Shown one piece after another: positions 42,331 through 53,405 of a stretch of DNA of 64,000 bases; within the stretch, counting starts at the first letter, position 1; each line of letters begins with the position of its first letter. The position numbers and the translations under genes are program-made. The notes below the pieces were generated by a model that was given only the letters and a program-made list of their open reading frames with translations, was not told the origin of the DNA and made no database searches. Origin of the DNA: Halichoerus grypus (lineage: Eukaryota > Chordata > Mammalia > Carnivora > Phocidae); the NCBI RefSeq assembly GCF_964656455.1, contig NC_135712.1, positions 99,672,294 through 99,736,293 of the forward strand, written 5' to 3'.

Positions 42331-42984
42331 TTGGCATTTTGCCCAGACCTCTGTCTACTGTGTATTAGGAAAACCTGTTACATTTCCTGCTCCTGAAAGT
42401 AAAGGCTACAATAAGAAGTCATATATTATCCAGGGCCTGGCACTTCAGGAGGTTTTTTTTTGGGAGGGGGGGAGGTTGTATGCTGTATGTACTCTGCTGT
42501 TGTGTTTTGGCTGCTCTTTTCCTCAGATCAGTCCTCTGCAGAGTTTCTCCTTGCCTGCAATGGGGAGTGTTTGGACCTTGTCCAGTGTGGCAAGTTTTAA
42601 CTAGGTGTGTTTTGGTCTGCTTGTTAGAAAAGGCTAGATCCTATTTCCCCTAGAGCTAAAGTTTTGCAGCACTCTATGATCAGTAGAGTTGGTACATGCC
42701 AGGGATTTGTGCTGGTCTTCTGAGGAAGGGGTCTTTTGCACTGGCTTTCAGGACAGCTTGCCCTAGTAAAGATTAACCTGCAGGGTGAAGTGGGGCGGGG
42801 CTTGGTGTAAGTGGCTCCAGCCTCCACTGGGGGCACTGTGTTGTTCACTGAAGTCTGTCCTTTGTGGACAGTTTTGAAGACTTGTTTGGGATTATGTTCC
42901 TCAAGAGAGGATTTGAATTTGCTTCTACCATATACTTATTGCACTACAAACTCAGGATTATTTCCAGTTTTATTGTAAGCCTGA

Positions 42985-43640
42985 GCCTTTTATTTTTTAA
43001 AATAAAGTCTTTATTTTAAGATAGTTTTAGGTTCACAGAAAAATTACGAATATAGCACGGAGCGTTCCTTGTACTTAGTGTTCCCGTTGTTAATATATTA
43101 CCATGGCAAATTTGTTCTAACTAAAAAACAAACATTGGGATGTTAAACTCTAGGTTTTATTCATATTTCACTAATGTTATCACTAATGTCCTTTCTCTTT
43201 TCTAGTATCCCACTCAAGATACCATAACACTTTAGTTGTCATGCCTCCTTAGTCTTTTCTGTTCTGTGGCAGTTTTTCCATCTTTCATTGATTTTGATGA
43301 TCTTGACAATTTTGAGGATTACTGGTCAGATGTCTTGTAGAATTTCACTCAGTTAAGGTTTGGATGATGTTTTCCTCATTTTTAGACTGGGATAATGGGT
43401 TTGGGAAAAGATGACCACAGTGGTGAGTTGCGCTTTTCAACACATCATATCATGGGCACAATAAACTTTATCACTTTTTTGTTTTTAAATTATTGCACAG
43501 ATAGTATGAATTTAAGTCTCTAACCCACATAATGAGGTAATTATCATTAGGAATTCTTGAGCAGAGATTTCCCCTTTTATGTTTCCTCTTGTGTCTACCT
43601 TTGTGTCTGGGAGAAAAGTAACTCCAAGCTAGCACCTACC
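42985..43640 (-). mobile_element. Ancient L1M 3' UTR fragment
   Basis: TTATTTTAAGATAGTTTTAG, GGTTCACAGAAAAATTACGA, CAGTTTTTCCATCTTTCATT, GATGTCTTGTAGAATTTCAC and CACAGTGGTGAGTTGCG follow the reversed 3' end of an old L1M family (AAGATAATTGTAGATTCACA, GTTGTCTTGTAGAAT). About 650 bp, decayed. Confidence 0.6.
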
Positions 43641-43774
43641 TATTTTCACAATTTAAGAATGAGGGAAAAATTTTCTCAAAAAATTGTCTTCTTTGGAAAT
43701 TTAGATTTTAAAATTAGATCTCTGAATATATAAATTTTATGTCTCATGTTTGGAGAAATATTCATTAGTAATTA

Positions 43775-44135
43775 TCAGGTTGCTGTAACAGAATACCATA
43801 TACTGAGTAGCTTAAACAACAAACTTATTTCTCTCAGTTCTAGAGTCTGGGAAGTTCAAGATCAAAGGGCTGGAAGATCTGGTGTCCATTAAGGGCTTGC
43901 TTCCTGGCTTATAGATGACTATCTTGTCATTGTATTCCAATGCAACAGAGAAGGAGCAAGTGTTATCCTAACTCTTATTAGGGCACTAATTCCAATCTGA
44001 GGGCTCCAACCTTAACATTTAATCCTAATTATCTCCCAAAGGCCCCACTTCCCAAACCTATCATACTGGGAGTAGTGTTTCATCATATGAATTTGGGGAG
44101 ACACAAACACTGTCCAGAAGAGTAATCATCATATT
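43775..44135 (-). mobile_element. MaLR LTR (MST/MLT1 type)
   Basis: Reversed LTR text: GTTGCTGTAACAGAATACCA, GAGTAGCTTAAACAACA, TCTCAGTTCTAGAGTCTGGG, GGGCACTAATTCCAATCTGA, CTCCCAAAGGCCCCACTTCC and ATATGAATTTGGGGAGACAC. It matches the MST/MLT1 LTRs of the nonautonomous MaLR group (ERVL class). Ancient, about 360 bp, with no internal sequence. Confidence 0.85.
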
Positions 44136-44149
44136 TTATTTAATGTCTT

Positions 44150-44275
44150 TCAGTTTCTTACTAGCTGTGTAAACAAAACTTAACTGACTTTTAAGCCTTA
44201 AGCTCCTCACCTTTTATGGTGAGGTATAATAACACCTATAATTTAGCATGATGCTGAAATACTGTATGTGCTTAA
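44150..44275 (+). mobile_element. Possible MIR fragment
   Basis: TCTTACTAGCTGTGTAAACA, TAAGCTCCTCACCTTTTATG and GGTATAATAACACCTATAAT parallel the MIR centre (CTTACTAGCTGTGTGACC, CTCAGTTTCCTCATCTG, GATAATAATACCTACC). Confidence 0.6.
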
Positions 44276-46350
44276 GATGTTTGAAGTTATTATTAAAATG
44301 GAAAAGTCCAGTCTGATAAAGATAACAACCTGATACCCTTGTCTTGAAACCAAGGACAAAAAAGATCTATTTAATAGTCTTCTGTGACCTTTAGGATATA
44401 ACATTCTTTGAAGTAACATACATGCAGAATAAATAAGGATCAAATTAGAAATAAATATGATTTAAACACCATTGATTCTTATGTGTTGAAAGTCTTTTAC
44501 GAATTAGGCAGTTTGTAGATTCATAGAAATGTGTTAATGTAACATAACTGAGCCTTTGGTAAATGAGAAAAGTATGAAGATAAAAGAGCATATAGCTTTG
44601 GCCCCCATTTTAGTTTGGTAGAGTATATATTGTACATTTATGTAATTGCTATCTTTCCAAATATTTTATAACTTGTTCATATTTTAGAGAGACAGACATG
44701 TTTTTCCAGGTGTGGGTAATGAACTATGACTATTCCTGAGATCTCTTTCAATTTGTAGCTTCTTATACTGTTGAAAAGTGAGAAACTAAAAATAACTTCA
44801 TTATTTTTATGCAATTATAATGATTGGGCTTTTCTACAGCCTTTCCCATCAGGTTTATCATCAAATACCTATTTTTCTTTGCTGAATATTTTATCCATTG
44901 CTGGAAAAACTTGCTGTTTTACATTGATTCTTCCATTCCTACACTGAGTTTATAAATATTATTTGTAAATAGCTATTGTCAATGCAGAAAGAAAGCCAAA
45001 AACCTAAAAAAGTGAATACTTACTTTACAATGAAAGAATAGTCCAAACATTTGAGCTGATCATTTGTAAATGTAAGTAAAAGTTAAGCCTAGTTATTCAA
45101 ATATTATAACGAGCCATGGTTTGTTAAGATTTTGGTCCCTGGTTCTAGATGTTATTGATATAATAAAAAAAAATTTAAAGAAAGATGCTAAATATAAGGC
45201 CACACAGTTCTAGCATTATATCATGGAAGCGAAAGAACTCAGCTGCTATTAGCATGAATAGATGCAACATGGAAGCTATCTTTCATCCTTTTCTTAAACA
45301 CTCTTTACTTTTCTACTTCTAAAATCAATATCTAAAAATATACTTACAAGTAAGAGTAATTTAACTCAGTGATCTTTACAGCAAATATACCTTTTTCCCA
45401 TATTTTGAGAAGGGTCATAAGTAGTATCCAGATGGAAATTATGACAGTGTTCCTAAAAATCCTTATTCCAAACTGTGATAGCTGCTTGCCTATACTCAGG
45501 AAAGAGTGCAATACTCTCCTAGCTTTACATAGCTCAAAATCATGAACAGTAATATGCTTTTTAAACTTCTTTGAGTTTAAATATTTTTTAAAATGTTGGC
45601 ATTATATAGATTACATGAAAAAATCATTTGCCATTTCTAAGGATATCTTTTCAAGTAACAAGATAATTAAATAGGTAGAGGTAGAGAAAGAACATTGCCT
45701 AAGAGGGAAAGAAAGCACTTGGGATTTTTCAATGTAATAAGTAGTATAGTCAGATATCAGAAATTGAGTTATTTTTATTAAATTGTGTGTATGTGGGTGT
45801 GCATGTGCTGTATGTGTGTAAGCCACACTTTATTCAAACAGCATTCATGGAAATTCACTTCTCTACATTTGCAAGAGTAAAATTTCTCATAGTGATACCT
45901 CCCTTTGAAAATCTGGTGCTCCATAACATGTGAATCTGTGGGGACATTTTGAGTGTCAAAACTCAGAGGAGAACTTTGTGTATCAGTACTGATATTCAGC
46001 TGTTATAGTAAGCATACTTCTTAATTTCTGCTGATGCTATTTGCATTTATCTGGAGGAATATTATAGATGGATTCCCTCTAGAAGTATCTGCTTCAGTCT
46101 GTGAAACAATAATTTATGTGGCTTTACTGGCTGAAGTATTTAGTTAAATTATTAGACGTTTAAAATTGGTTTAGTAATGAAGCAGTGGTAAATTCCTGTG
46201 CCTGATCCATGTCTACTTCTCTCTGTAGTTTAAAATAAGTTCTTATATATATTACACTTAATAGTCAAAGGCAAGAGGATTATTAAATCTTAAAATGGCC
46301 TCTAAATTGTGATGATCATGCAGATGAGTCTGCTCTAAAATATGGTTAAT
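44276..46350. other. Unassigned AT-rich DNA
   Basis: Just over 2 kb with nothing recognised apart from a short TG-rich run (45785-45820). Confidence 0.45.
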
Positions 46351-46354
46351 GCAT

Positions 46355-46745
46355 TTTTTAAATTGTGATAAAAACACATATTTACCACCTTAATGATTAT
46401 ATTTCCCTTCACTTTTTCTAACAGGATTGCTGGGAACTTGACTTTCCTATATATATATATTTTTGAATAACCACCTTTGGTATTTATTACTTCATTTTTT
46501 ATTCTACTTTATTAATTTCAATTTTATTACTCTTAATTTTATCCTTTTTTATTGAGGTATAACTGACAGAATATCCTACTTTCAGGTGTACGTAATAGGA
46601 TTTAATATTTTTACATATTACTAAATGATTTCCATGATATGTCTAGTTAGTCTGTCACCATACAAAGTTATTACAATATTATATACCATATTCCCTATGG
46701 TATATATTACATTTCCATGATTATTTATAACTGGAAGTTTGTACC
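46355..46745 (-). mobile_element. L1MA/MB-like 3' UTR pieces
   Basis: AAATTGTGATAAAAACACAT at 46360 and TTTATTGAGGTATAACTGAC at 46549 are typical reversed or partial old L1 3' UTR text, interrupted by an (AT)n run at 46450-46463. Confidence 0.55.
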
Positions 46746-47195
46746 TCTGAATAAATCCCACTTGATTGTGGCATGTGATCCTTTTATTGTATTGTTGAAT
46801 TGGTTTGCTAATATTTTGTTCAGGATTTTTGCATCTATGTTTATCAGGGATACTGACCTATAATTTTCTTTTGTTTGGTATCTTTGGTTTTGGTATCAGG
46901 TTAATTCTGGTCTTGTAAAATGAGCTTGGTAGTATTACCTCCTCTTCAATTTTTGCAGTGATTTGTGACTAGCTACTAACTCTTTAAATGTTCTGTGTAA
47001 TTCACCTGCAAACCCTCTGGTCCTGGACCCTTATTTTGGGGGGAATTTTTAAATTTTTGATTTAATATCATTACTTGTAATCTATTCAGATTTTCTATTT
47101 CTTAGTGATTCAGTCTTGGAAAGTTGTGTGTTTTTAGGTATTTATCCATTTCTTCTAGATATTCTAATTTGTTAGCATACAATTTTTGAAGGAGC
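46745..47195 (-). pseudogene. L1 ORF2 RT fragment
   Basis: The reversed ORF2 RT text TGAATAAATCCCACTTGATT, GTTCAGGATTTTTGCATCTA, GGTATCAGGTTAATTCTGG and ATTTATCCATTTCTTCTAG corresponds to the segment upstream of RT motif 1 at 39.66-40.1 kb. It ends at about 47195, where unrelated GC-richer sequence begins. Confidence 0.85.
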
Positions 47196-48055
47196 AAGTG
47201 GGATGGCTGGAGATAGAGTGGATACTGGCCAGGACGTATCAAGGTGTTCCACTTGAGGGCTGCCTGGCAGGATGGCTGAAGCTGGAACAATCATACAATG
47301 GGGGGGGCGGTATGGCATGCTGTGCTGGAGCTGCCTTGTAGAACTGCTGAGGCTGGAGCAGGTGTGGGCCAGAAGTGTCCTGTGGCATGATGTGCTGAGG
47401 CCACCTTGCCAGTATAGCTGGATTTGGGAGTCCTAGAGCACACTGATTTAGGGCTGCCTTGGTGGAATGACTTGACCTATGGTGGTGGGGAAGCTGGGGC
47501 ATATCATGCTGGGTTTACCTTGGCATGGCTGGAGATGGTATGGGTCAAGGGCCCAGGATAGCCTTAGCAGAGGGGAAAAGAACACCTGGACCTTGCCCTT
47601 GCTTGCACTATGAAGATGGAATGGTACTGTAAAAAATGATACATGCCAGTTGCTCCAACCCCAGAAGGAATTCTAGCAGTTCCCTCTCCATTTGGTGGAT
47701 GCTCTTCAATTAATAAGTGGATTTCCTTCACTTATCAAGTTGCCCTTTAAACCACTGCTTTTTTGCTGTGCCCTAGACTAGGTAAGTTTTTTCATAGGCC
47801 CCTCAGTAATTTCCTTTCCTTCTATAGGTCTCTGTGTTGGGGGTGGGATTGATGTCATTACAATGTCTCCATCTCTCCTACACTTCTCTGTATCATCCCT
47901 CTATCATTTGTTGTGCAGAAGCTCTTCAATCAGCCCTCAGTTCTTCACAAAGATTGTTCTATATGTAGGTGTAGATTTGGTGTGTCCACAGGAGGAAGTG
48001 AGTTCAGAGTTTTTCTATGCCACCATCTTGGACTATCCTCCTCTATATCATATTT
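47196..48055 (-). mobile_element. GC-rich segment ending in an L1-like 5' terminus, irregular repeats inside
   Basis: The reverse strand at 48045-48015 reads AGGATAGTCCAAGATGGTGG, which resembles the GGACAAGATGG-type start of an old L1 or related element. The preceding 800 bp would then be its 5' UTR. Between 47255 and 47530 a motif of the form GGCTGCCTTG-(GATGG)CTG(A)GG recurs at roughly 55-70 bp spacing (47258, 47328, 47397, 47452, 47510). No coding frame is convincing. An old L1 subfamily 5' UTR is likely but not proven. Confidence 0.45.
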
Positions 48056-48072
48056 TTTTAGGGGAGAGGTTG

Positions 48073-48102
48073 AGAGAGGGAGAGAGAGAGAGAGAGAGAG
48101 AG
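48073..48102. repeat. (GA)n microsatellite
   Basis: A GAGAGAGA tract between two L1-type segments; it may be the remnant of a SINE (CT)n region. Confidence 0.9.
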
Positions 48103-48107
48103 GGATT

Positions 48108-48690
48108 CACAGTACACTTGCCAACAGTTATTTTATTTTTGATAGTGGTTATTTTAATGGGTATAAATTAACATCTCATTGTGGTTTTGACTTATATTTC
48201 TCTAATGCTTAGTGATGTTGAATATCTTTTCATGTTCTTATTAGCCATTTGTATATCTTATTTGGAGAAATACCTATTTAAGTCCTTTGCCTATTTTTAA
48301 ATCCAGTCTTTTTTTATTATTATAGATGTTCCTTATATAACCTGGATATTAACTCCCTGTCAAGTATATGATTTGCAATTATTTTTTCAATTCTATAGGT
48401 CGCCTTTTCACTATGTTCATTTCTTTTGCCATGCAGAAGTTTTTAAGTTTTGTGTAGTCCCATTTGCCTGCTTATTTTGTTGCCTGTGCTTCTGGTATCC
48501 TATCCAAGAACTCATTGCCAAATCCTATGTGACAAAGATTTTCCCCTATCTTTTCTTCTAGGGGTGTAATAATTTTAGGTCTTAGTCCCCTTTAGTTTTT
48601 AATCTATTTTGAGTTAATTTTTGTATAGTGTGCAACATAAGGGTCCAACTTCCTTCTTTTGCATATGGGCATAACATTTTTTTTAAAAGT
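48108..48690 (-). pseudogene. L1 ORF2 C-terminal fragment, old subfamily
   Basis: Reversed ORF2 text: CATTGTGGTTTTGACTTATA, AGTGATGTTGAATATCTTTT, TCCATTTGCC-like TCCCATTTGCCTGCTTATT and TGCCAAATCCTATG. It matches the C-terminal domain region of older eutherian L1s more than the carnivore copies nearby. Confidence 0.85.
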
Positions 48691-48732
48691 ACTTGATTGT
48701 ACTTACGATATTTAAGTCTCCAAAATAAAGGT

Positions 48733-48945
48733 GGGACACCTGTGTAGCTCAGTCAGTTGAGCATCAGACTCTTGATTTTGGCTCAGATCATGATCTCAGG
48801 GTTGTGAGATCGAGCCCCTAATCAGTCTCCATGCTCAGCAGGGAGTCCTCTTGTCTCTCCCCCTCTGCTCTCCCCCCCACTCCTGTACCCATGCATTCTC
48901 TCTCTCTCTCTCATAAATAAAAAAAATAAAATAAAATAGTGGCTC
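48733..48945 (+). mobile_element. Older CAN SINE subtype
   Basis: Head GGGACACCTGTGTAGCTCAG, then AGCATCAGACTCTTGATTTT, GCTCAGATCATGATCTCAGG and a CTCTC-rich end with ATAAATAAAAAAAATAAAAT. Same subtype as 1994-2158. Confidence 0.92.
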
Positions 48946-50455
48946 AAGAGTTAGATGTGATTTACTTTCTTTCCCCCTTATGTATACTGAAAAGTATTTC
49001 AAAACAAAAGACTTAGAGGCGAATTTTCATGAAAGTAGCTTCTATGCAAAGATATAGGTTACTAGCTCCTCTGGACTCTTTGGAGATTGGCTCTGTTGGC
49101 ATGCCAACAATTTTTTGGATGCAGATTGCTTTTGTGTTTTGGGGTAAGTATTCAGTAGACCACTTTGCTACATTCCCATCACTCCCTGTTGTAATAGCAG
49201 CACTTAGGTCAAGTGGCAGGGGCTTTCAACATCACCCTTTCACTTTTATTTTTCTCATAGCAGAGTTAAGAGGAAAGCAAACCACTACTTGTACCCTTAT
49301 CTATTTCACAAGTGGGAAAAATAAAAATTGACCCAGAGGGCTACATATTTCAGGAAAAGATAAGGGGTATTTTTTTTCCCTATAAATGAAGAATATTTTT
49401 CAACCTGGCATATTTCAAACATTCACATTATCTTCACACCCCTTATAGGCATTTGAGTTTGCAAACCCTGTTTTAAGCCATAACTCATGATAACAGTGAG
49501 AAGTGTGCCATAAATATTCTCAAAAGTTCATCATTATGTATCTTGCTCCTGAGGGAAGCACATAAATGATAAAAGGCTTTATTAGGGTAGGTCGGAGCAC
49601 TTCTCCCTTCTGTTCAGTGCATACTATTTTTATTTTTTCCTCAAAATTGAATAAAAGTCCTCTGGCATGTGAATCCATGAAGTAGGGTACCAGATCACAA
49701 ATTCTCCAAAACACTCAAAATTAACATTTTGAGCAAAACTTTTGTCTCCATTGTGAATTTGGTTGTGTATTAAACTGCTAACCATTAGTAATTAAGAATA
49801 GATTTAAACTGCCTACAGACTTCCAGCCTGTTTCAACAAGATTCTTTACTTTTCACACATATATTCACATGCACAATGATAAGATTGGTGATAATAAAGT
49901 ATATAAAAGATAAACAGGTTTCAACAAAACAATTCTATAAGGAAAATATTTAAACTTTAAAAGAAATCCTTTCAAGTCCTTTAAAGTTCTTTGGGGAAAT
50001 GCAACATGATAGGAGAATTCTGGTTACTGTTTAAATGTGAAATACTTCATCCATTATGGTAACAAAAGTGGTTTTAACAACTATGCTTGCATTCCTTTAA
50101 AATTTCAAGGTCCTTTGGGTCCTTCTAAGATGAATGCCCTTTATTCCTTACCTCTCACTACTTAAGTTATTTTCCGAAGATAGCAATGTTTGCTGGTTTA
50201 ACTGACTCCAAATTTAGGCATTATTTCATTTTTTCCTTTTCTTTCCTTACAAATGGACTTCAAATATTTTTCCCTCCAAAAAATTGTCCCTTCTTTGTGC
50301 TTCTCTGGTGTTAGCAGAGCCCACTGGGAACTATACTTCTACCCCTCTGTACAGCACCCTATGTTGTCCTTCCTTTAGTCTCTTCTTACACTCTGTCCAC
50401 TCACACAAATTCACTTCCCAGTTCACAGCAATAGGATTTCTAATACCATTACAGT
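48946..50455. other. Unassigned DNA
   Basis: A 100-residue plus-strand frame (49029-49331) is open but has no recognised domain. TTTTGGGGTAAGTATTC (49137) and TTTCTCATAGCAG (49251) resemble splice sites by chance or otherwise. No repeat is recognised. Confidence 0.4.
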
Positions 50456-50471
50456 AATCCAGGGGGTCTTT

Positions 50472-51409
50472 TTTTTTTTAAACATTTTTAAATTTAAATT
50501 CAATTAATTAACATATAATATATTATTGGTTTCAGAGGTACAGGCCTGTGATTCATCAGTCTTATATAATACCCAGTGCTCATTACATCACATGCCCTTC
50601 TTAATGTCCATCACCCAGTTACCCCATCCCTCCACCCCAACCCTTCCAGCAACCCTCAGGTTGTTTCCTATGATTAAGAGTCTCTTACAGTTTGTCCCCC
50701 CCTCTGTTTTCATATTGTTTTATTTTTTCCTCACTTCCCCTATTAATCTGTTTTGTTTCTTAAATTCCACATATCAGTGAGATCATATTATAATTGTCTT
50801 TCTCTGATTGACTTACTTTGCTTAGCATAATACCCTCTGGTTCTATCCATGTTGTTGCAAATAGCAAGATTTCATTTTTTGATGGCTGTGTAATATTTCA
50901 TTGTATATCTATATACCACATTTTCTTTATCCATTCATTTATCAATGGACATCTGAGCTCTTTCCATAGTTTGGCTATTGTGGACATTGCTGCTATAAAC
51001 ATTGGGGTGCACATACCCCTTTGGATCACTTCTTTTGTATCTTTGGGGTAAATACCCAGTAGTGCAATTGCTGGGTCACAAGGTAGCTCTATTTTCAACT
51101 CTTTGAGGAACCTCCATACTGTTTTCCAGAGTGGCTGAACCAGCTTGCATTCCTACCAACAGTGTAGGAAGGTTCCCTTTTCTCTGCATCCTCACCAACA
51201 TCTGTTGTTTCCTGACTTGTTAATTTTAGCCATTCTGACTGGTGTGAGGTGGTATCACATTGTGGTTTTGATTTGTAGTTTCCTGATGCCAAGTGATGTT
51301 GAACATTTTTTTCATGCGTCTGTTGACCATTTGTATGTCGTCTTTGGAGAAATGTCTGTTCATGTCTTCTGCCCTCTTCTTGATTGGATTATTTGTTCTT
51401 TGGGTGTTT
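50472..51409 (-). mobile_element. 5'-truncated L1 with about 15-bp target duplication
   Basis: The reversed L1 3' UTR and ORF2 end (the last about 0.94 kb) are present from a T-rich head at 50470 to TTGTTCTTTGGGTGTTTA. AATCCAGGGGGTCTT (50456-50470) and AATCCAGGGGTTCTT (51410-51424) flank it. The reverse frame 50898-51098 reads MKIELPCDPAIALLGIYPKD and MCTPMFIAAMSTIAKLWKEL, ORF2p C-terminal text. Confidence 0.93.
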
Positions 51410-51424
51410 AATCCAGGGGTTCTT

Positions 51425-51739
51425 AATCTAGAGGCTGTAGCAGCTGATAGCCTCACTTGTGAAAGCTGCTTTCCCCACAAAAGACTTGGGTGTATAGCCA
51501 GTACATTGCAATCTCTGAAGAGAGCTGTGGTAAAGAACTCCTTTTATTTTTTTAATGTATAAACTTACTAGCTTTATTTATATTTTGGTGTTTATAAGGT
51601 AAATGGTATGAAAGTTACAGTAAAATTTTTAAAAATTACCAATTAATAATGCTATAATATAATCTAAAAATTTATAGCAAATCAAAAAAAAAAAAAGAAA
51701 ATGCATAAATACAACATCATCATAAGATAACTATCAAAA
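51425..51739. other. Unassigned AT-rich DNA
   Basis: About 315 bp between an L1 and a SINE, with nothing recognised. Confidence 0.4.
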
Positions 51740-51752
51740 TATTTATGTGGTG

Positions 51753-51957
51753 GGGCGCCTGGGTGGCTCAGATGGTTAAGTGTCTGCCTTCGGCTCAGGT
51801 CATGATCCCAGGGTCCTGGGATCAAGCCCCGCATCGGGCTCCCTGCTCGGCGGGAGACCTGCTTCTCCCTCTCCCACTTCCCCTGCTTGTGTTCCCTCTC
51901 TCGCTGTGTCTCTCTCTGTCAAATAAATAAATAAATAAAACCTTTAAAAAAAAAAAG
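51753..51957 (+). mobile_element. CAN SINE near consensus, with 13-bp target duplication
   Basis: Head GGGGCGCCTGGGTGGCTCAG, GGATCAAGCCCCGCATCGGG, CTCGCTGTGTCTCTCTCTGT and an (AAAT)n tail. TATTTATGTGGTG is exact at 51740-51752 and 51958-51970 (the G shared with the head). Confidence 0.96.
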
Positions 51958-51970
51958 TATTTATGTGGTG

Positions 51971-52410
51971 ATCCCATACTTATTACAGAGCCTTCTGAAT
52001 TACTGTAGTTTTCCAACTAGTTCAGAACTAGAAAATGATGCTCTGTGTCATGTTCAGAATACTGGAATATGGTCTATCACTCTAATTTAATTCTATGCCA
52101 TTTGGTTTTAATGAGCCAATATAAAGCTGTTTAACATGTGAATGTGGATATCTCTGGGATGCTAGATAAACTTCCTAAAATTGTAGATCTGAGGAAGTGA
52201 ATTTCAACCATGAGAAAGTCACATAATTATAGACACCTGGAATAACTGAAGTAGCATTCATTTCTTTGTTCTTTTAACATATCTCTTTGCTAAATGTTTT
52301 TTTCAGGAATTCTTCAGGATGAGGAAAGACAGCCTAATTGTCTGCCTCAATGGTTTATACACTGTAGTGAGAGATATATATAAAATAATCTGATCAAGTA
52401 ATAAGAAGAA
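51971..52410. other. Unassigned AT-rich DNA
   Basis: Nothing is recognised. Confidence 0.4.
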
Positions 52411-52414
52411 AATT

Positions 52415-52590
52415 CTAGTCCAAGGGTTCTCAAACTCAAGTGCACACTGCAATCACCTACAGGATTTTTAAATATTACTGATGCCTGTGTCCTTCCAATA
52501 GAGGTCCTGGGGAGTCCTCTGTGTTTGAATTTTTATAAGCCTCCATATGATTCAGATGTACAACCAGTATTAAGAACCATTTGCCTTGAG
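52415..52590 (+). mobile_element. MER58/MER5-like hAT-Charlie relic
   Basis: GGGTTCTCAAACTCAAGTGC at the left, TTTTAAATATTACTGATGCC inside and CAGATGTACAACCAGTATTA followed by AGAACCA at the right form the inverted-terminus layout of a hAT-Charlie MITE (TTCTCAAC...GTTGAGAA). About 170 bp, non-coding; the family is tentative. Confidence 0.6.
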
Positions 52591-53405
52591 AATTAGGTTA
52601 ACCAAGAGTTAAAGTAAGGAAATGTGATAGAGCTTTGAATTTCTGTGTTTCTAAAGGCCATCGGATGTCTCTAATATCACCTTAAAATATGTTTAAGGCT
52701 TTCCAAAATTGAAAATGCCTAAACTTTATTAGAGCAGGCATGCAATTTAATGGAAATGCAAAGGATATCCGAAGGAAGATTAAAAATTTAAAGATGGGTT
52801 ACAAAAAATAAAAGAAATTTCTGAAGATCCTGGGAATGAAATTGAGAATTGAAAATGCCCATATGTCAAAGAAAAATATATGAGCTGTAATGATTGAAGG
52901 AAGGGATTGGAAATAAGAACTGGAATTATGGTGAAGGCTGAAATAAGATAGAAGAAGAGATTAAAATTCCACAGATGATTGAAAAGACCCTGAGTGACCA
53001 AAATATTGGGATTAAATTTTTGTAGATCTTTTTATCATCTGTCTGCATCAATGCAGACACTTTATACATCTACTATCTTGTATTTATATTAGATTCTTGC
53101 TTCAGGTTCAGTTTATTCTTGCCACTATTCCTAGTGTTCTTAAGGTATATATCTGAAACTCCACTATGCAACTCAACTCAATTGGGCATTATAGTGTGTA
53201 ACAAAAACTAAATTTTCCACTAAGTTTTATCTTGGACAGAAGACTTTTATTAGAGGTATGACATAACAAATTAACTTTCTAACCCTTTTATATATGTTAG
53301 TCATTGAAATTTAACATCCAAATGAGTGAGAGAAGTATTTCAAAACATTGTAGAAATAATATATTTTTAAAAGTTATTCACAGTAAATTCTACCAGCATT
53401 ACGTT
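52591..53405. other. Unassigned AT-rich DNA
   Basis: About 800 bp with no repeat or gene recognised. Confidence 0.45.

Larger units (their letters stand above)
37786..42880 (-). mobile_element. L1, long 5'-truncated copy with 3' UTR deletion
   Basis: At 37786-37850 lies the last about 65 bp of an L1 3' UTR (reversed: TTCTAGTTAACATATAGTGT, AATATTGGTTTCAGG). It is joined directly to ORF2 C-terminal text (ACTTTTGGTAAATACCTAGT); roughly 0.6 kb of ORF2 end and 3' UTR is missing between. ORF2 then extends to 41378, ORF1 from about 41400 to 42330, and part of the 5' UTR to about 42880. The L1 5' terminus (AAGATGG) is absent, so it is 5'-truncated or eroded. ORF1 and endonuclease parts are the best preserved. 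Confidence 0.85.

Noticed and set aside
47255..47530. CRISPR-like array
   Set aside because: Units are diverged, spacing is irregular and the DNA is mammalian.
49029..49331. 100-residue plus-strand frame with nearby splice-like sites
   Set aside because: No domain, no codon bias that I can judge, and no neighbouring exon; chance length in 1.5 kb of mixed sequence.
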